64,000 nucleotides of DNA from Simmondsia chinensis (Eukaryota; Streptophyta; Magnoliopsida; Caryophyllales; Simmondsiaceae), in assembly GCA_018398585.1 (NCBI GenBank), contig JAGTTD010000005.1:37078750-37142749 (forward strand), read 5' to 3'. Shown here piece after piece: positions 20,297 to 31,830 of the stretch (positions within the stretch are counted from its first letter, which is position 1; each line of letters begins with the position of its first letter). The position numbers and the translations under genes are program-made. Under the pieces are notes generated by a model. It was not told where the DNA came from and made no database searches. It was given only the letters and a program-made list of their open reading frames with translations.

Positions 20297-20811
20297 TAGA
20301 GCTGGCCAGTGGGCCTGGCCGGCCGGCCCGTTGGAGGTAAAAACCCCCCAAAATCAAGTTTTTCACGATGAGGGTCGGAGGATTCAAACTGTAGATGTCC
20401 CGTGTATTAAGCAAAGCCTCCACCATATGAGCTACAACCTTTTTGTGATATATTAGGTAAAAAAAATGATAAATTATATATATTTCAAAAAAAAGGGTGA
20501 CCATTCGGGTTTTATATAGTTTGCTTATAAAAAATATTTTGAGATATATATGTTTATAAAATATATTTAAAAATATTAAATTAAACACAGAGGTAATTAT
20601 ATTAGGTATGAGTATGTCTTATATAGTTTATTCATCCAAAAAAATAAAAAAAAAATTGGAGCTTACATGGTAATTGGTAAGGCTTACATGTTAAGAGGTA
20701 TCGGGTTCAAATTTCACTGGTGGCATTTTTGTGTCTAATTTTTGTAATATTAAAAAAAAAAAAAATGGGAGGGGGGGGGGACCGGGCCAGCCTGGCCCGT
20801 GGCCATCTCTA
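20297..20811. mobile_element. hAT miniature element, GC-rich ends, 8-bp TSD
   Basis: Ends TAGAGCTGGCCA and (other strand) TAGAGATGGCCA; the flanks caagtgta (20289-20296) and caagagta (20812-20819) differ at one base. The interior carries two tRNA-like segments: minus strand about 20450-20365 with TTTGAATCC, and plus strand about 20660-20715 with GGGTTCAAAT followed by an A run. Related to 4834-5218. Confidence 0.75.
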
Positions 20812-21165
20812 CAAGAGTATTATTTTGTGTAATTTCTAGGGTTTTTTAAATATTTCTAATTTTAGTGGCTGAGTGTATACTGTCACTCGATTTTAGGAGC
20901 ATCTCTAACGGGGCATACAAATTAATGGTGTTTATATCCCTAGAAAATTTGAATAAAAAAGGAAAATTTTAATAGCTTATCAAACTCGAGTTTAAACTAA
21001 GTTCTTATCGAGCTTTTGAAACTTTATTCGAGCTCGGTACGATAACATTTTGGTGAGTTCAATACTCTATTGATTCACTTTGTCCCATAAGAATTTAGTG
21101 TGTTCAATAGTGAGCTCGTTTACATTTGGTTTTGAATACAAGTAGTCCATTCAATCCATTTATAT

Positions 21166-21706
21166 TAGGACTGGCAAAATTAGACACGACATGAACATGA
21201 TACGAAGATAGCGGGTTTGAATTGAGGGTTTTGAACTAAATTTGGATTGACCTGTTTAACTTGTTTAGGTAACTGGGTTGAATTTGAGTTTGACTCATAT
21301 AACCCATTTTTGATACGATTGACCTATTTATATAGTTATTTTAGATATTTAAGCGGTATATTATTGTTATTATATATATTTTTGAGAGTTAATAATTTGA
21401 ACCATATTTGGTAATAATAATTTGATAGTTTATTTTAACAATTATAACTATGGCACGTATTTATTGCTATTGCAACCATGAGGCGATTATTTGTAAGTTG
21501 CATAACTAGAATTTAATGAAAAAAAGTCATCAATATAATTAAATGGGTAACCTATAGGTTATTCGTTTAATAATTGAGTTTGGATTAGGGTTGATAGTAC
21601 CTAACTCATTTAATAAACGGGTTGGGTTTAAGTTGGCCCCATTTCTAGGGCCCCTCACATAACAAAAATACGAACACAATATGACACGACACATTTGCTA
21701 CCCCTA
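21166..21706. mobile_element. hAT-type miniature element
   Basis: Inverted ends TAGGACTGGCAAA / TAGGGGTAGCAAA; the flanks atttatat (21158-21165) and attaatac (21707-21714) agree at 6 of 8 bases. The interior has GGGTTGGGTTTAAG-type phrases and no frame. Confidence 0.65.
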
Positions 21707-21778
21707 ATTAATACCCCTAATCCGGATTAGGTTTTTTTTTTTTTAATTTTTTTTGTCAAGTTTCATTCGATTTTTTTT

Positions 21779-21935
21779 GGGAAATCACCAGATTTAGACC
21801 CCCCACCCTTAATTTAATCCTAAATAGACCCCCATAACCTTAAATAAACCTTTTTGGACAAAAATGCCCTCCAACCCCTACCCACCCCACCCGTCCTCTT
21901 TCTCTCCCATTCTCTCTCCTCATTTAATGCCCAGC
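21779..21935 (+). repeat. MULE left terminal inverted repeat
   Basis: Aligns as the reverse complement of about 29500-29650. Similarity is clear over the outermost ~110 bases and fades into CT-rich sequence. Confidence 0.75.
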
Positions 21936-22307
21936 CATTTACTTTACCCCCTCCCCATCTATTTTCTCTCTCCTCATTTAATGCAAAAGTATATATTTTT
22001 ACTTTATGTCATATAACTTGTTCCTTACTCTCTCCTTCCCTTCTCACTTCCCGCCCATTTACTCACCTCTTATTCACTCTTCTTTGTTATTTTTCTCTCA
22101 ATCTGAATTCCCCAAGCTCCATTTTTTTCATCTTCCGTTTGTCGTTCTGCTCTATTGGGTCCTCGGAAGAAGAAGAAGAAGCCCTGGTAAGATCGTGTTT
22201 GAAGCTTCGTGGCATTGCTGTAGGTTCAAGGTTGAGTCGTGACACACATTTCATGGTTTTCAGATCAGATATTGAAGGTAAAATGATCATTTGTAGACAT
22301 TGTCGTT

Positions 22308-23230
22308 AATGTATCCTAATTTAGTGGGTTAGGAGCAACCATCCAATGTATTCGGTTTTAATGGTGAATATCTAACGTGTGTTTGTGTATGTTGAGTAAT
22401 AAAGGTGTATGATCAACATACACTGTGTATGATTGGTTTTAATGCTGTAAAATCAACTTGTGTAGACGTTTTTTAAGTAATTAGTGGGTTAGGAGAAACC
22501 ATACACTGTGTATGTTTGGTTTTAATGGTGAATATTCAACTTGTGTTTGTGTATGTTGAGTAATAAAGGTGTATGATTAACATACACTGTGTATGATTGG
22601 TTTTAATGCTGTAAAATCAACTTGTGTAGACTTTTTTTAAGCAATTAGTGGGTTAGGAGCAACCATACACTGTGTATATTTGGTTTTAATGGTGAATAAC
22701 CAACGTGTGTTTGTGTATGTTGAGTAATTAATGGTGTATGATCAACATACACTGTGTATGATTGGTTTTAATGGTGTAAAATCAACTTGTGTAGATGTTT
22801 TTTAAGCAATTAGTGGGTTAGGAGAAACCATACAGTGTGTATGTTTGGTTTTAATGGTGAATATTCAACTTGTGTTTGTGTATGTTGAGTAATAAAGGTG
22901 TATGATCAACATATACTATGTATGATTGGTTTTAATGCTGTAAAATCAACTTGTGTAGACTTTTTTTAAGCAATTAGTGGGTTAGGAGCCACCATACACT
23001 ATGTATGTTTGGTTTTAATGGTGAATAACCAACGTGTGTTTGTGTATGTTGAGTAATTAATGGTGTATGATCAACATATATTATGTATGATGGGTTTTAA
23101 TGGTGTAAAATCAACTTGTGTAGACGTTTTTTAAGCAATTAGTGGGTTAGGAGCAACCATACACTGTGTATGTTTGGTTTTAATGGTGAATATCCGACTT
23201 GTGTTTGTGTATGTTGAGTAATAAAGGTGA
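22308..23230 (+). repeat. Tandem array of ~163-bp units (about 5.5 copies)
   Basis: The phrase GTGGGTTAGGAG recurs at about 22325, 22487, 22650, 22813, 22977 and 23140. Each unit holds two copies of the palindrome CATACACTGTGTATG (with variants). Confidence 0.9.
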
Positions 23231-23234
23231 CTGG

Positions 23235-23521
23235 TGTATATCCAACTTGTCGTCTACACGATGCCGCACATAAGTGACTGGTGTATCCCGCATGATGTAG
23301 CTGACATGAATCTTCTTCCACCTGACATGCGAACCTCTTCTAGGAGGAGGCGGAAGAGGAGGATTCCGTCTGTCGGCGAGGAGTGTGTTCATCAAAGGTG
23401 CAGTCGGTGCATGGAACACGGGCATAACCGATCCACGTGCAAGAATCCAATTGCTCTGCGTCCTAGTGCCGAAGGCACTTCATCAAACTCCCGCTGTCCT
23501 TCTTCTCAAGTCCTTTCTTGA
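23235..23521 (+). pseudogene. MuDR-type transposase C-terminal remnant with zinc knuckle
   Basis: The frame reads PHISDWCIPHDVADMNLLPP followed by an Arg-rich patch and CSRCMEHGHNRSTC, a C-x2-C-x4-H-x4-C zinc knuckle typical of the end of MuDR/FAR1-like MULE transposases. It opens directly out of the repeat array; no DDE catalytic domain is found upstream, so this is a fragment. Confidence 0.7.
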
Positions 23522-23585
23522 CTGGTGTGACGTGTTGATGTATTTTTATTTTTTATTTATTTACATTATTTATTTTATTTTTTAC

Positions 23586-24475
23586 AATGTAATTAGTGTT
23601 GTATGACTTATCATACACAATGTATGATGAGTTGTTTGGGTGTAAAATCAAGCTTTGCAAAGATATTTATGGTTTTGCTGGTATAATGGGGTTCAATCAA
23701 TTTTTATGAGTGTTTTTTATATAATTATTGGTGTATGATGGGATATATTGGTGTAAAATGAAGTTATATTGGTGTGTGTGGAATAAATAGTTGTGTATGA
23801 TGAGTCATACATTGTGTATGTTAAGTTATAAATGTGTAAAATGGACTTACATAGGTGTGTTTCAGGTAATTAGTGCTGTATGACTTATCATACACAATGT
23901 ATGATGAGTTGTTTGGATGTAAAATCAAGCCTTGCATACATATTTATGGTTTTGCTGGTATAATGGGGCTCAATCAGCTTTTATGAGTGTTTTTCATGTA
24001 ATTAATGGTGTATGATGGGATATATTGGTGTAAAATGAAGTTATATTGGTGTGTGTGAAATAAATAGTTGTGTATGATGAGTCATACATTGTGTATGTTA
24101 AGTTATAAATGTGTAAAATGGACTTGCATAGATGTGTTTCAGGTAATTAGTGTTATATGACTTATCATACACAATGTATGATGAGTTTGGGTGTAAAATC
24201 AAGCTTTGCAAAGATATTTACAGTTTTGCTGGTATAATGGGGTTCAATCAGCTTTTATGAGTGTTTTTTATATAATTATTGGTGTATGGTGGGATATATT
24301 GGTGTAAAATAAAGTTATATTGGTGTGTGTGAAACAAATAGTTGTGTATGATGAGTCATACATTGTGTATGTTAAGTTATAAATGTGTAAAATGGACTTG
24401 CATAGGTGTGTTTCAGGTAATTAGTGTTGTACGACTTATCATACACAATGTATGATGAGTTGTTTGGGTGTAAAA
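23586..24475 (+). repeat. Tandem array of ~277-bp units (about 3.2 copies)
   Basis: TTATCATACACAATGTATGATGAG recurs at about 23607, 23885, 24162 and 24437. The intervening sequence is nearly identical between units, and the palindromic CATACA..TGTATG motifs appear here too. Confidence 0.9.
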
Positions 24476-24479
24476 TCAT

Positions 24480-25500
24480 TGAATGTGCAGGGGTCATAAT
24501 GGACTACCAAGCAAGACATTTAATAACCTCAACTACCGCCTACTCTGTACCTTGTATGCCTTTGCCTATAAATGGAGTAGTTGGACAGGAAGCCAAGCAT
24601 ACAAGGTTCCCCAATTTCATGATATATCTAGCCGTTCAAATTGCTAATGTAAGTGGTTCTAGTAGTGGCGGTGGTGGGCCAGTTACAGATGAGCCTCAGG
24701 AAAGGTGGCACTTCTACAGATATATTGGTGTATCAACAGTGTTTCAAGTAATTAGTGGTGTATGATCAATCGCACATAGTGTACGGTAATGGTGCGAATT
24801 GCATCCGCATGATGATTTTCATAGTTTCACTCAACTATCTGTATTCTATTCATATTTCTCTTTGATTACGTTTTCACATTTTTCTTCATTTCGGTTGTGA
24901 TTAACAGGGGGTAAAAGAGAGGCCCTTCACAAAAAGATAATCACCCTCGAAAAAGATAATAACAAGCGTTAGAGTTGGAAATTAGAGATTGAGAGGCACT
25001 GTACAAGTCAAGGAACACTTGGGCCAGTGAAAAATGTACAGTTTGCCCTTCAATTTCGTCCTATATCCAACCGTTCCAACTGCTAATGAAAGTGGTTCTA
25101 GCAGTGGCGGTGGTGGGCCAGTGACGGCTGAGCCGCAGGGAGAGGTGGCACTTCTACAGATAATGTTTCATCAACAGTGTTTCAAATACTTAGTGGTGTG
25201 TAATCTATCATACATGGTGTATAATGAGTTTTAATGTGTAAAAATAACTTTTGCATGTATTTTTAAGTTTGCTGGTAATTATTGGTATATGATGGGTTAT
25301 ATTGATGTGTTTGAAGTAAATAGCGGTGTATTATAAATCATTCACGGTGTATGATGAGTTTTATAGGTGTGAAATCAACCTTTATTAAGTGTTTTGAGAT
25401 TAACAATTGGTTTATGTTCGGTTATACTAGGTTAAGATGAACTTATATAGGTGTAAAATCAACATATATAGGTGTGGTTGACGTAAATATTGGGATTTAT
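24480..25500 (+). other. MULE interior with a duplicated GSSSGGGGPVT-coding block
   Basis: Two similar blocks (about 24625-24735 and 25065-25170) each encode SGSSSGGGGPVT followed by EPQ. Short open frames surround them. No known domain was recognised; possibly a degraded part of the transposase or of captured coding sequence. Confidence 0.4.
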
Positions 25501-26012
25501 CCCTGTTCTGTATGAATGTGTAACTCACTTCAAAAACACATTAAACACCAAGAACACAGAATTGGTACAAATTTCAAAACAATTCAATTGACAATTTTCA
25601 TTACACAATTTGAAAATACATCAACAGAAATAGACAACATTATTTTGTTCAAAAAAAATAAAGAATATACAATATTACATATATATCAACATTTACACAA
25701 TTTTCAGTTTAATGCATACAATGTAAATCCTATAGTAATATAGGATAACACATACACATCACATAATTTTATTCACATGTATACCCTTGCATCTGTTTCT
25801 TTCTTCCATATCTGTACAAGTGTACATAGGTATTCAGCCGCATTTTCCCCATATGCGCTTGCGTGCATTGGTGGATGCTGAGTCCATTTGTAAGCAAAAA
25901 TGCAATAAACTTTACAACAAAAAAGCCACAATATGACCTGCAGTTCATAATAATACAGATGAGACAATCAGAAATTATACATCACTGTAAGTAATGACTA
26001 TTTTGCATCCGC
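25500..26012. other. MULE interior, AT-rich, no gene seen
   Basis: Between the plus-strand remnants and the ULP1 fragment only short AT-rich frames occur; nothing recognisable. Confidence 0.5.
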
Positions 26013-27058
26013 TTAATAACCAAAAGGCCGAATGAACGGAATAGTAAAATTGCATAGGAAGTAGAGGTCATACCCCATCTGTTGTGGACATTCACCCTGG
26101 TCGTAAGTGATCAAGAAAGGCTTGCCTTTGAAATGTACGAGGTCCTTTCGGACATCCCAAAAATTAACCATATCTAGAGCATATGGAAGCAATATTGCAA
26201 TTGGTTCCACATGTTCAAATCTTGATTCCTTGGCTACGGCGAAGTACAAAGAATCAATTACCTGTATCCGCCATTCTTTAAAATGGATGGCAGCAAGGAA
26301 CCAATGTTGACTAGGTTGATTGATGGGCATGTATATCCGATCCACGTCGTGGCAGCGGACCCCGTATGTGTCATCCCTGGCGAGAAACTTAATGATCAAC
26401 GATTCAAAATTAGTAAAGACTGTCTCGATCGGGATTTCTCCGTTTTGAGTCTGTTTGTACAGGGATCCAAATCAAGGAGCAACCGTCGTAAACGCGCATG
26501 TTGCCCTCTCGTCGAAATGCTCTGGCCACTGATGTTTCTTCTCCAGAATGTAGTGCAGAACTACATCCATTTCCTGCAAACATACCATTAATTAGTTGAA
26601 ACACCCTAACACAAGTTGTTCTTAGGCAAGTAAATCCTATCATACATGGTATATTGTTAACCATACACCACTAATCACTTCAAAAACACATAAACAAGTT
26701 GATCACACATATCGATTTACACAAGTAAAACATATCATACACGGTGCATGATTGATCATACCCCACTTATTACTTAAAACACACCTATACAAGTGGATTT
26801 CACACCCTTAAAACCTACCATATACGGTATATTATTAATCACACCCCACTAAGTAGTTGACACACCAACAACAAAAGGTTGGGATCCAATTACAGTAATC
26901 ACACGAAAAAACTTTCATGATGGGAAACATACCTCATCTGTAAGCCAGGCGTCATCGTTGATCAACCGATACCAAAATTGACCAGTCGTGGCAGTCAAAA
27001 CAGTGAAATCCATATGTTGATCCTTAGGTAACTCAAGGGGAGCATTCAAATCTCTGTA
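26013..27058 (-). pseudogene. Captured ULP1-type (C48) peptidase fragment, inactivated
   Basis: Two exons on the minus strand are joined by a good intron: about 27058-26933 (ends in YRLINDDAWLTDE, then GT) and 26573-26013 (starts EMDVVLHYILEKK after a TTTGCAG acceptor). The C48 landmarks are present: His-Trp in QPSQHWFLAAIHF, Asp in RIQVIDSL, Gln in CPQQ. An in-frame TGA at 26474-26472 stands where the surrounding sequence suggests Trp, and the catalytic Cys segment reads MGYDLYF instead of the usual G-x-D-C-G. ULP1 family members cleave SUMO; this copy should be inactive. Confidence 0.75.
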
Positions 27059-28965
27059 ACATACAACCATACACAGTGTATGGTTGCTCCTAACCCACTA
27101 ATTGTTTAAAAAGCGTCTACACAAGTTGATTTTACACCATTAAAACCAATCATACACAGTGTATGTTGATCATACACCTTTATTACTCAACATACACAAA
27201 CACAAGTTGGATATTCACCATTAAAACCAAACATACACAGTGTATGGTTGCTCCTAACCCACTAATTGCTTAAAAAAAGTCTACACAAGTTGATTTTACA
27301 GCATTAAAACTAATTATATACAGTGTATGTTGATCATACACCTTTATTACTCAACATACACAAACACAAGTTGATATTCACCATTAAAACCAAACATACA
27401 CAGTGTATGGTTGCTCCTAACCCACTAATTGCTTAAAAAAAGTCTACACAAGTTGAATTTACAGCATTAAAACTAATCATACACAGTGTATGTTGATCAT
27501 ACACCTTTATTACTCAACATACACAAACACAAGTTGGATATTCACCATTAAAACATACACAGTGTATGGTTGCTCCTAACCCACTGATTGCTTAAAAAAC
27601 GTCTACACAAGTTGACTTTACACCATTAAAACCATTCATACACAGTGTATGTTGATCGTACACCTTTATTACTCAACATACACAAACACAAGTTGGTTAT
27701 TCACCATTAAAACCAAACATACACAGTGTATGGTTGCTCCTAACCCACTGATTGCTTAAAAAACGTCTACACAAGTTGATTTTACACCATTAAAACCATT
27801 CATACACAGTGTATGTTGATCGTACACCTTTATTACTCAACATACACAAACACAAGTTGGTTATTCACCATTAAAACCAAACATACACAGTGTATGGTTG
27901 CTCCTAACCCACTAATTGCTTAAAAAACGTCTACACAAGTTGATTTTACACCATTAAAACCAATCATATACAATGTATGTTGATCATACACCTTTATTAC
28001 TCAACATACACAAACACAATTTGGTTATTCACCATTAAAACCAACCATACACAGTGTATGGTTGCTCCTAACCCACTAATTGCTTAAAAAACGTCTACAC
28101 AAGTTGATTTTACACCATTAAAACCAATCATACACAATGTATGTTGATCATACACCTTTATTACTAAACATACACAAACAAAAGTTGGTTATTCACCATT
28201 AAAACCAAACATACACAGTGTATGGTTGCTCCTAACCCACTAATTGTTTAAAAAACGTCTACACAAGTTGATTTTACACCATTAAAACCAATCATACACA
28301 GTGTATGTTGATCATACACCTTTATTACTCAACATACACAAACATAAGTTGGATATTCACCATTAAAACCAAACATACACAATGTATGGTTGCTCCTAAC
28401 CCACTAATTGCTTAAAAAAGGTCTACACAAGTTGATTTTACAGCATTAAAACCAATCATACACAGTGTATGTTGATCATACACCTTTATTACTCAACATA
28501 CACAAACACAAGTTGAATATTCACCATTAAAACCAAACATACACAGTGTATGGTTGCTCCTCACCCACTAATTGCTTAAAAAAAGTCTACACAAGTTGAT
28601 TTTACAGCATTAAAAATAATCATACACAGTGTATGTTGATCATACACCTTTATTACTCAACATACACAAACACAAGTTGGTTATTCACCATTAAAACCAA
28701 ACATACATAGTGTATGGTTGCTCCTAACCCACTAAACGTCTACACAAGTTGATTTTACACCATTAAAACCAATCATACACAGTGTATATTGATCATACAC
28801 CTTTGTTACTCAACATACACAAACACAAGTTGGATATTCACCATTAAAACCAAACATACACAGTGTATGGTTGCTCCTAACCCACTAATTACTTAAAAAA
28901 AGACTACACAAATTGATTTTACACCATTAAAACCAATCATAGACAGTGTATGTTGATTCATAAAC
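27058..28965 (-). repeat. Tandem array of ~163-bp units in inverted orientation (about 12 copies)
   Basis: GCTCCTAACCCAC recurs about every 163 bp from 27086 to about 28874. The unit is the reverse complement of the 22308-23230 unit, with two CATACACAGTGTATG palindromes each. One unit near 28735 is shortened. The array lies directly beside the ULP1 first exon. Confidence 0.9.
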
Positions 28966-29499
28966 CATGCATATGTGTCGGCACACAGGGATTACATGAA
29001 ACACACTTATAAACGTTGATTTTACTTCATTATACCACAAAACATGCCAGAAGTTGATTTTACACCAATAAAACATACTAACCCTTACTCAAAAAAGCCA
29101 CTAACACCAAAACCCTAAACCCTAACTGGTACTATACATTTCCCTACAAAAATAACTTCGAAAATCGGTGCTCACATTCGGAAATGGTGATTAAACCCTA
29201 GAGCAGCAACAGGGCAAGGATGAAGGTGTGAAAACAGAGGATATCGCCACCCACCTCTGCAGATACACCCACGGGAACGAGAATCGCAGCTGAAATTAGA
29301 GGAGAGAGAGGATGAACGGGTGAGAGAAAGAGGAGAGAGAGAATGAACGGGTGTGAGAAAGAGGAGAGAGAGGGTGGCTTGCAAAACACGTTTGATTTTG
29401 GGGAAGAGAGAAGACGTGAAGGGGAGGGGGTAAATTCAAAAATTACAGCTGTAGAATTAAATGTGAAGAGAGAGAAGGAGAGATGGAAGGGACGGGTGG

Positions 29500-29650
29500 C
29501 ACTGTGCGCATTAAATGAGGAGAGAGAAAGAGGACAGGTTGGGGGGGTTAGGGGTGGGAGGGCATTTTTGTCCTAAAAAGTTTATTTAAGGTTATAAGGG
29601 TCTATTTTAGGTTAAATGGGGGCTGAGGGGTCTATTTCTAGTGATTTTTC
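29500..29650 (-). repeat. MULE right terminal inverted repeat
   Basis: Reverse complement of the left end, including the GGGAGGGCATTTTTGTCC and GGTTATAAGGGTCTATTT blocks. Confidence 0.75.
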
Positions 29651-29779
29651 TTTTTTTTTACTTGTTTTTTCTTGTTTGTCCAAACACAGAATAGTGTTTT
29701 CCCACAATTTTTTTCCTTAATTTTTTTCAAGTCACCAAAAAGACCCTAAATGAAGAGATGACATTAGATAAAGCTGAAT

Positions 29780-30454
29780 TGGAGATGGCAATTGCGTCAT
29801 TTGGGTCGGGTTCTGGTGAACCAATTCAGATTTGGGTCATTTCGGGTTTATAATAAACCTGGGTCGGGTAGGGCCCGGGTTAACCCATTCAGGCTTGGGT
29901 CACTTTTGGGTTTTACTTGTACGTCGGTCAGATTGGTTCTGGGTCAAGTTATTTCGAGTTCAAGTCACTTTAATTTTGAGTGGTCTTAGGTTCGAGTCAA
30001 TTTTGGGTCAGGTTGTACATGTTTCACGTCTTTATAATCCTACTATTTAGTGCCTTGGTGGTATAAATTAGGTATAAAAGTTTAAATTATAGTAAATTTA
30101 TACTTTTACCAATATATATATTATATTATAAATGTAGGTGCTCAATAACTTGTTATGACGTTTAATTGTACTTTTGACAACTAATAGCTCTCATAGAATT
30201 TAAAGGCCTTGGGTAAATTTAGCTTTCAGGTCGGGTTGAGTTCGAGTTCGTGTCAGTTTGAGTCGGGTTGGGTCAAGTCAAATTGGTATCGGGTTATTTT
30301 CAAGTCAGGCAAAGAATGGATCGGGTTAGTTGTAGGTTGGGTCATTTCAGTTTTTGATTCAATTATTTATGACATATTTTTGAGTCGGGTCGGGTCAGGT
30401 CGGTTTACGGGTTTTTAGGTCACTTTTTAGGTCTGGTTGAATTTGCCACCTCTA
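29780..30454. mobile_element. hAT-type element, GGTCGGGT-rich
   Basis: Ends TGGAGATGGCAA and (other strand) TAGAGGTGGCAA form a short inverted repeat; the interior is full of GGGTCGGGT / GGTCAAGTC phrases. The flanking 8-mers do not match, so the limits are uncertain. Confidence 0.45.
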
Positions 30455-30539
30455 TGAGTAGATGATTAACATAGACGTAGCCGATGTAGCGATTTAGAAT
30501 AGAGGGGCATAATTAAGCTAACCCTAGCACCCCTAGGCT

Positions 30540-30860
30540 TACATGTTTGCCTATTTGCTTTACTTGCTATGGCTGTGTGTAGTTGGTTGCTTGGTACTTG
30601 CTACTTGCTATTTACTACTCGTACGAGTATTGTTGCTCCGCTGTGCTATGTGCTTTGCTGATGCTTGTTGGTTGCTTTGTTGCCTTATTACTTTATTAGT
30701 TATTGCTGCTTTATGACCTCTTTGTGCTGCTGCTATTATACTTTTTAGGTTGAAGGTCCTCCGATATAAGTTTCCTTTAGGATAGCACGCTAAAGTAAAA
30801 CTGCATACATCTTACCTCCCACCGAGGTATTGTTTATATTATTGCCGTATTGCAGGAAGT
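30540..30860 (+). mobile_element. RTE-type LINE 3' fragment
   Basis: Plus-orientation LINE tail (AGGTTGAAGGTCCTC..GGATAGCACGCTAAAG..CTGCATACATCTTACC) preceded by TTGCT/TGCTGC-rich sequence like that before the tail at 63020. Confidence 0.5.
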
Positions 30861-31059
30861 GTTTTTTTTGTGGTCCTATGAGATATTCACTGGATCAAAT
30901 CATGAGATTAATCGACATCTATTTTGGTTCACTTACATTGTTAACCAAACATAAATCCAATGGTATCTCCATCAAATCGGATTGCTCCCAAAGTTATGCC
31001 CCAAAAAAAAAAAAAAACCCGCTATTTACGCCACAAATTTCTATACATTTTTTATTGTA

Positions 31060-31400
31060 TCATATTAGTTTTTGCACTTTTAACTATATCTATTAATCTG
31101 CCTACAATTTATATTGTGTTAATTTAGTTCATTATTCAAATTCAAGTTAAGTTATTCATGTAATTTTTACCGATAGAATCACGTTGGATGGAAGTAACCC
31201 ACTATCAATCCACCCATTGATTTGATTCATGGACGAACCATTAAAAAAATTCATAAACTCACTATAAATCTTACTCTAAAGACCAAATTAATACAATATC
31301 AATTATACAAGAACTAAATTGATACAACTAAAAGTATAAGAATTAAATTAACACAATGGACAAAGTTCATGGACTATTGATGTAAATGATGCTTAAAAAA
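31060..31400. repeat. Dispersed repeat family copy (ATTTATATTGTGTTAATTT type)
   Basis: Matches 3920-4210 and 63815-64000 over the ACAATTTATATTGTGT, GTTAAGTTATTCATG and ATAGAATCACGTTGG blocks. Confidence 0.55.
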
Positions 31401-31699
31401 TTACCCTTGCAACCTTCTCCCTACTAGAGAAGATAAAGGTCTAATACGACAATATAGACACGACATGAAGCTACGATAAGAAACTCTTACATAACACATC
31501 ATGATTCGATTTTTTTGAAATGGACCAGATACGATTTATCTTTTTTAAGAAAGTCAACCCTTAGTTAGCCTTCGTTTGGTGCGCAGGAAGTAGATGCAAA
31601 ATGTAGAATTTTATAAGAAGTACAGATTTAAGCTCTTATTTGGTTTGTAGAAAGTAGACAGAATACAGAAAATAAAAATTATTTAGCAATTTTCAATTC

Positions 31700-31830
31700 C
31701 TTCAATACCTAATAAAGGCTCCCGCCAAGGTAAGATCTAGGAAGGGTAAGATGTACACAGCCTTACCCCTACACGGTATTCACCCAAGAGAGAGGCTGTT
31801 TCCAAGGAGATCCAACCTTGAAAGAAAAGA
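31700..31830 (-). mobile_element. LINE/Au tail copy
   Basis: Minus-orientation tail (GGCTCCCGCCAAGG..GATGTACACAGCC..GAGAGGCTGTTTCC). The ends beyond are not clear. Confidence 0.6.

Larger units (their letters stand above)
21779..29650. mobile_element. Degenerate Mutator-like element (MULE) with ULP1 capture and internal arrays
   Basis: The outer ~110-150 bp at both ends are inverted copies (at left GAAATCACCAGATTTAGACC and CCTTAAATAAACC with GGACAAAAATGCCCTCC; at right the complements up to 29650). They are flanked by runs of 8-9 T, compatible with a poly-T 9-bp TSD. Inside are a leftover MuDR-type transposase C-terminus (+), a broken ULP1-type peptidase (-) and three large tandem arrays. 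MULEs carrying ULP1-like genes are known in plants; this one has lost its catalytic transposase core, so it would be non-autonomous. Confidence 0.8.

Noticed and set aside
20365..20450. A tRNA gene on the minus strand
   Set aside because: A- and B-box-like sequences are present, but no convincing acceptor or anticodon stem could be read, and it lies inside a hAT element.
21854..22309. A 151-codon ORF
   Set aside because: Low-complexity CT-rich sequence of the MULE end; the composition explains the open frame.
22308..28965. CRISPR-like array
   Set aside because: Units are long, contiguous and without unique spacers, in a plant nuclear context; these are tandem repeats of a transposon.
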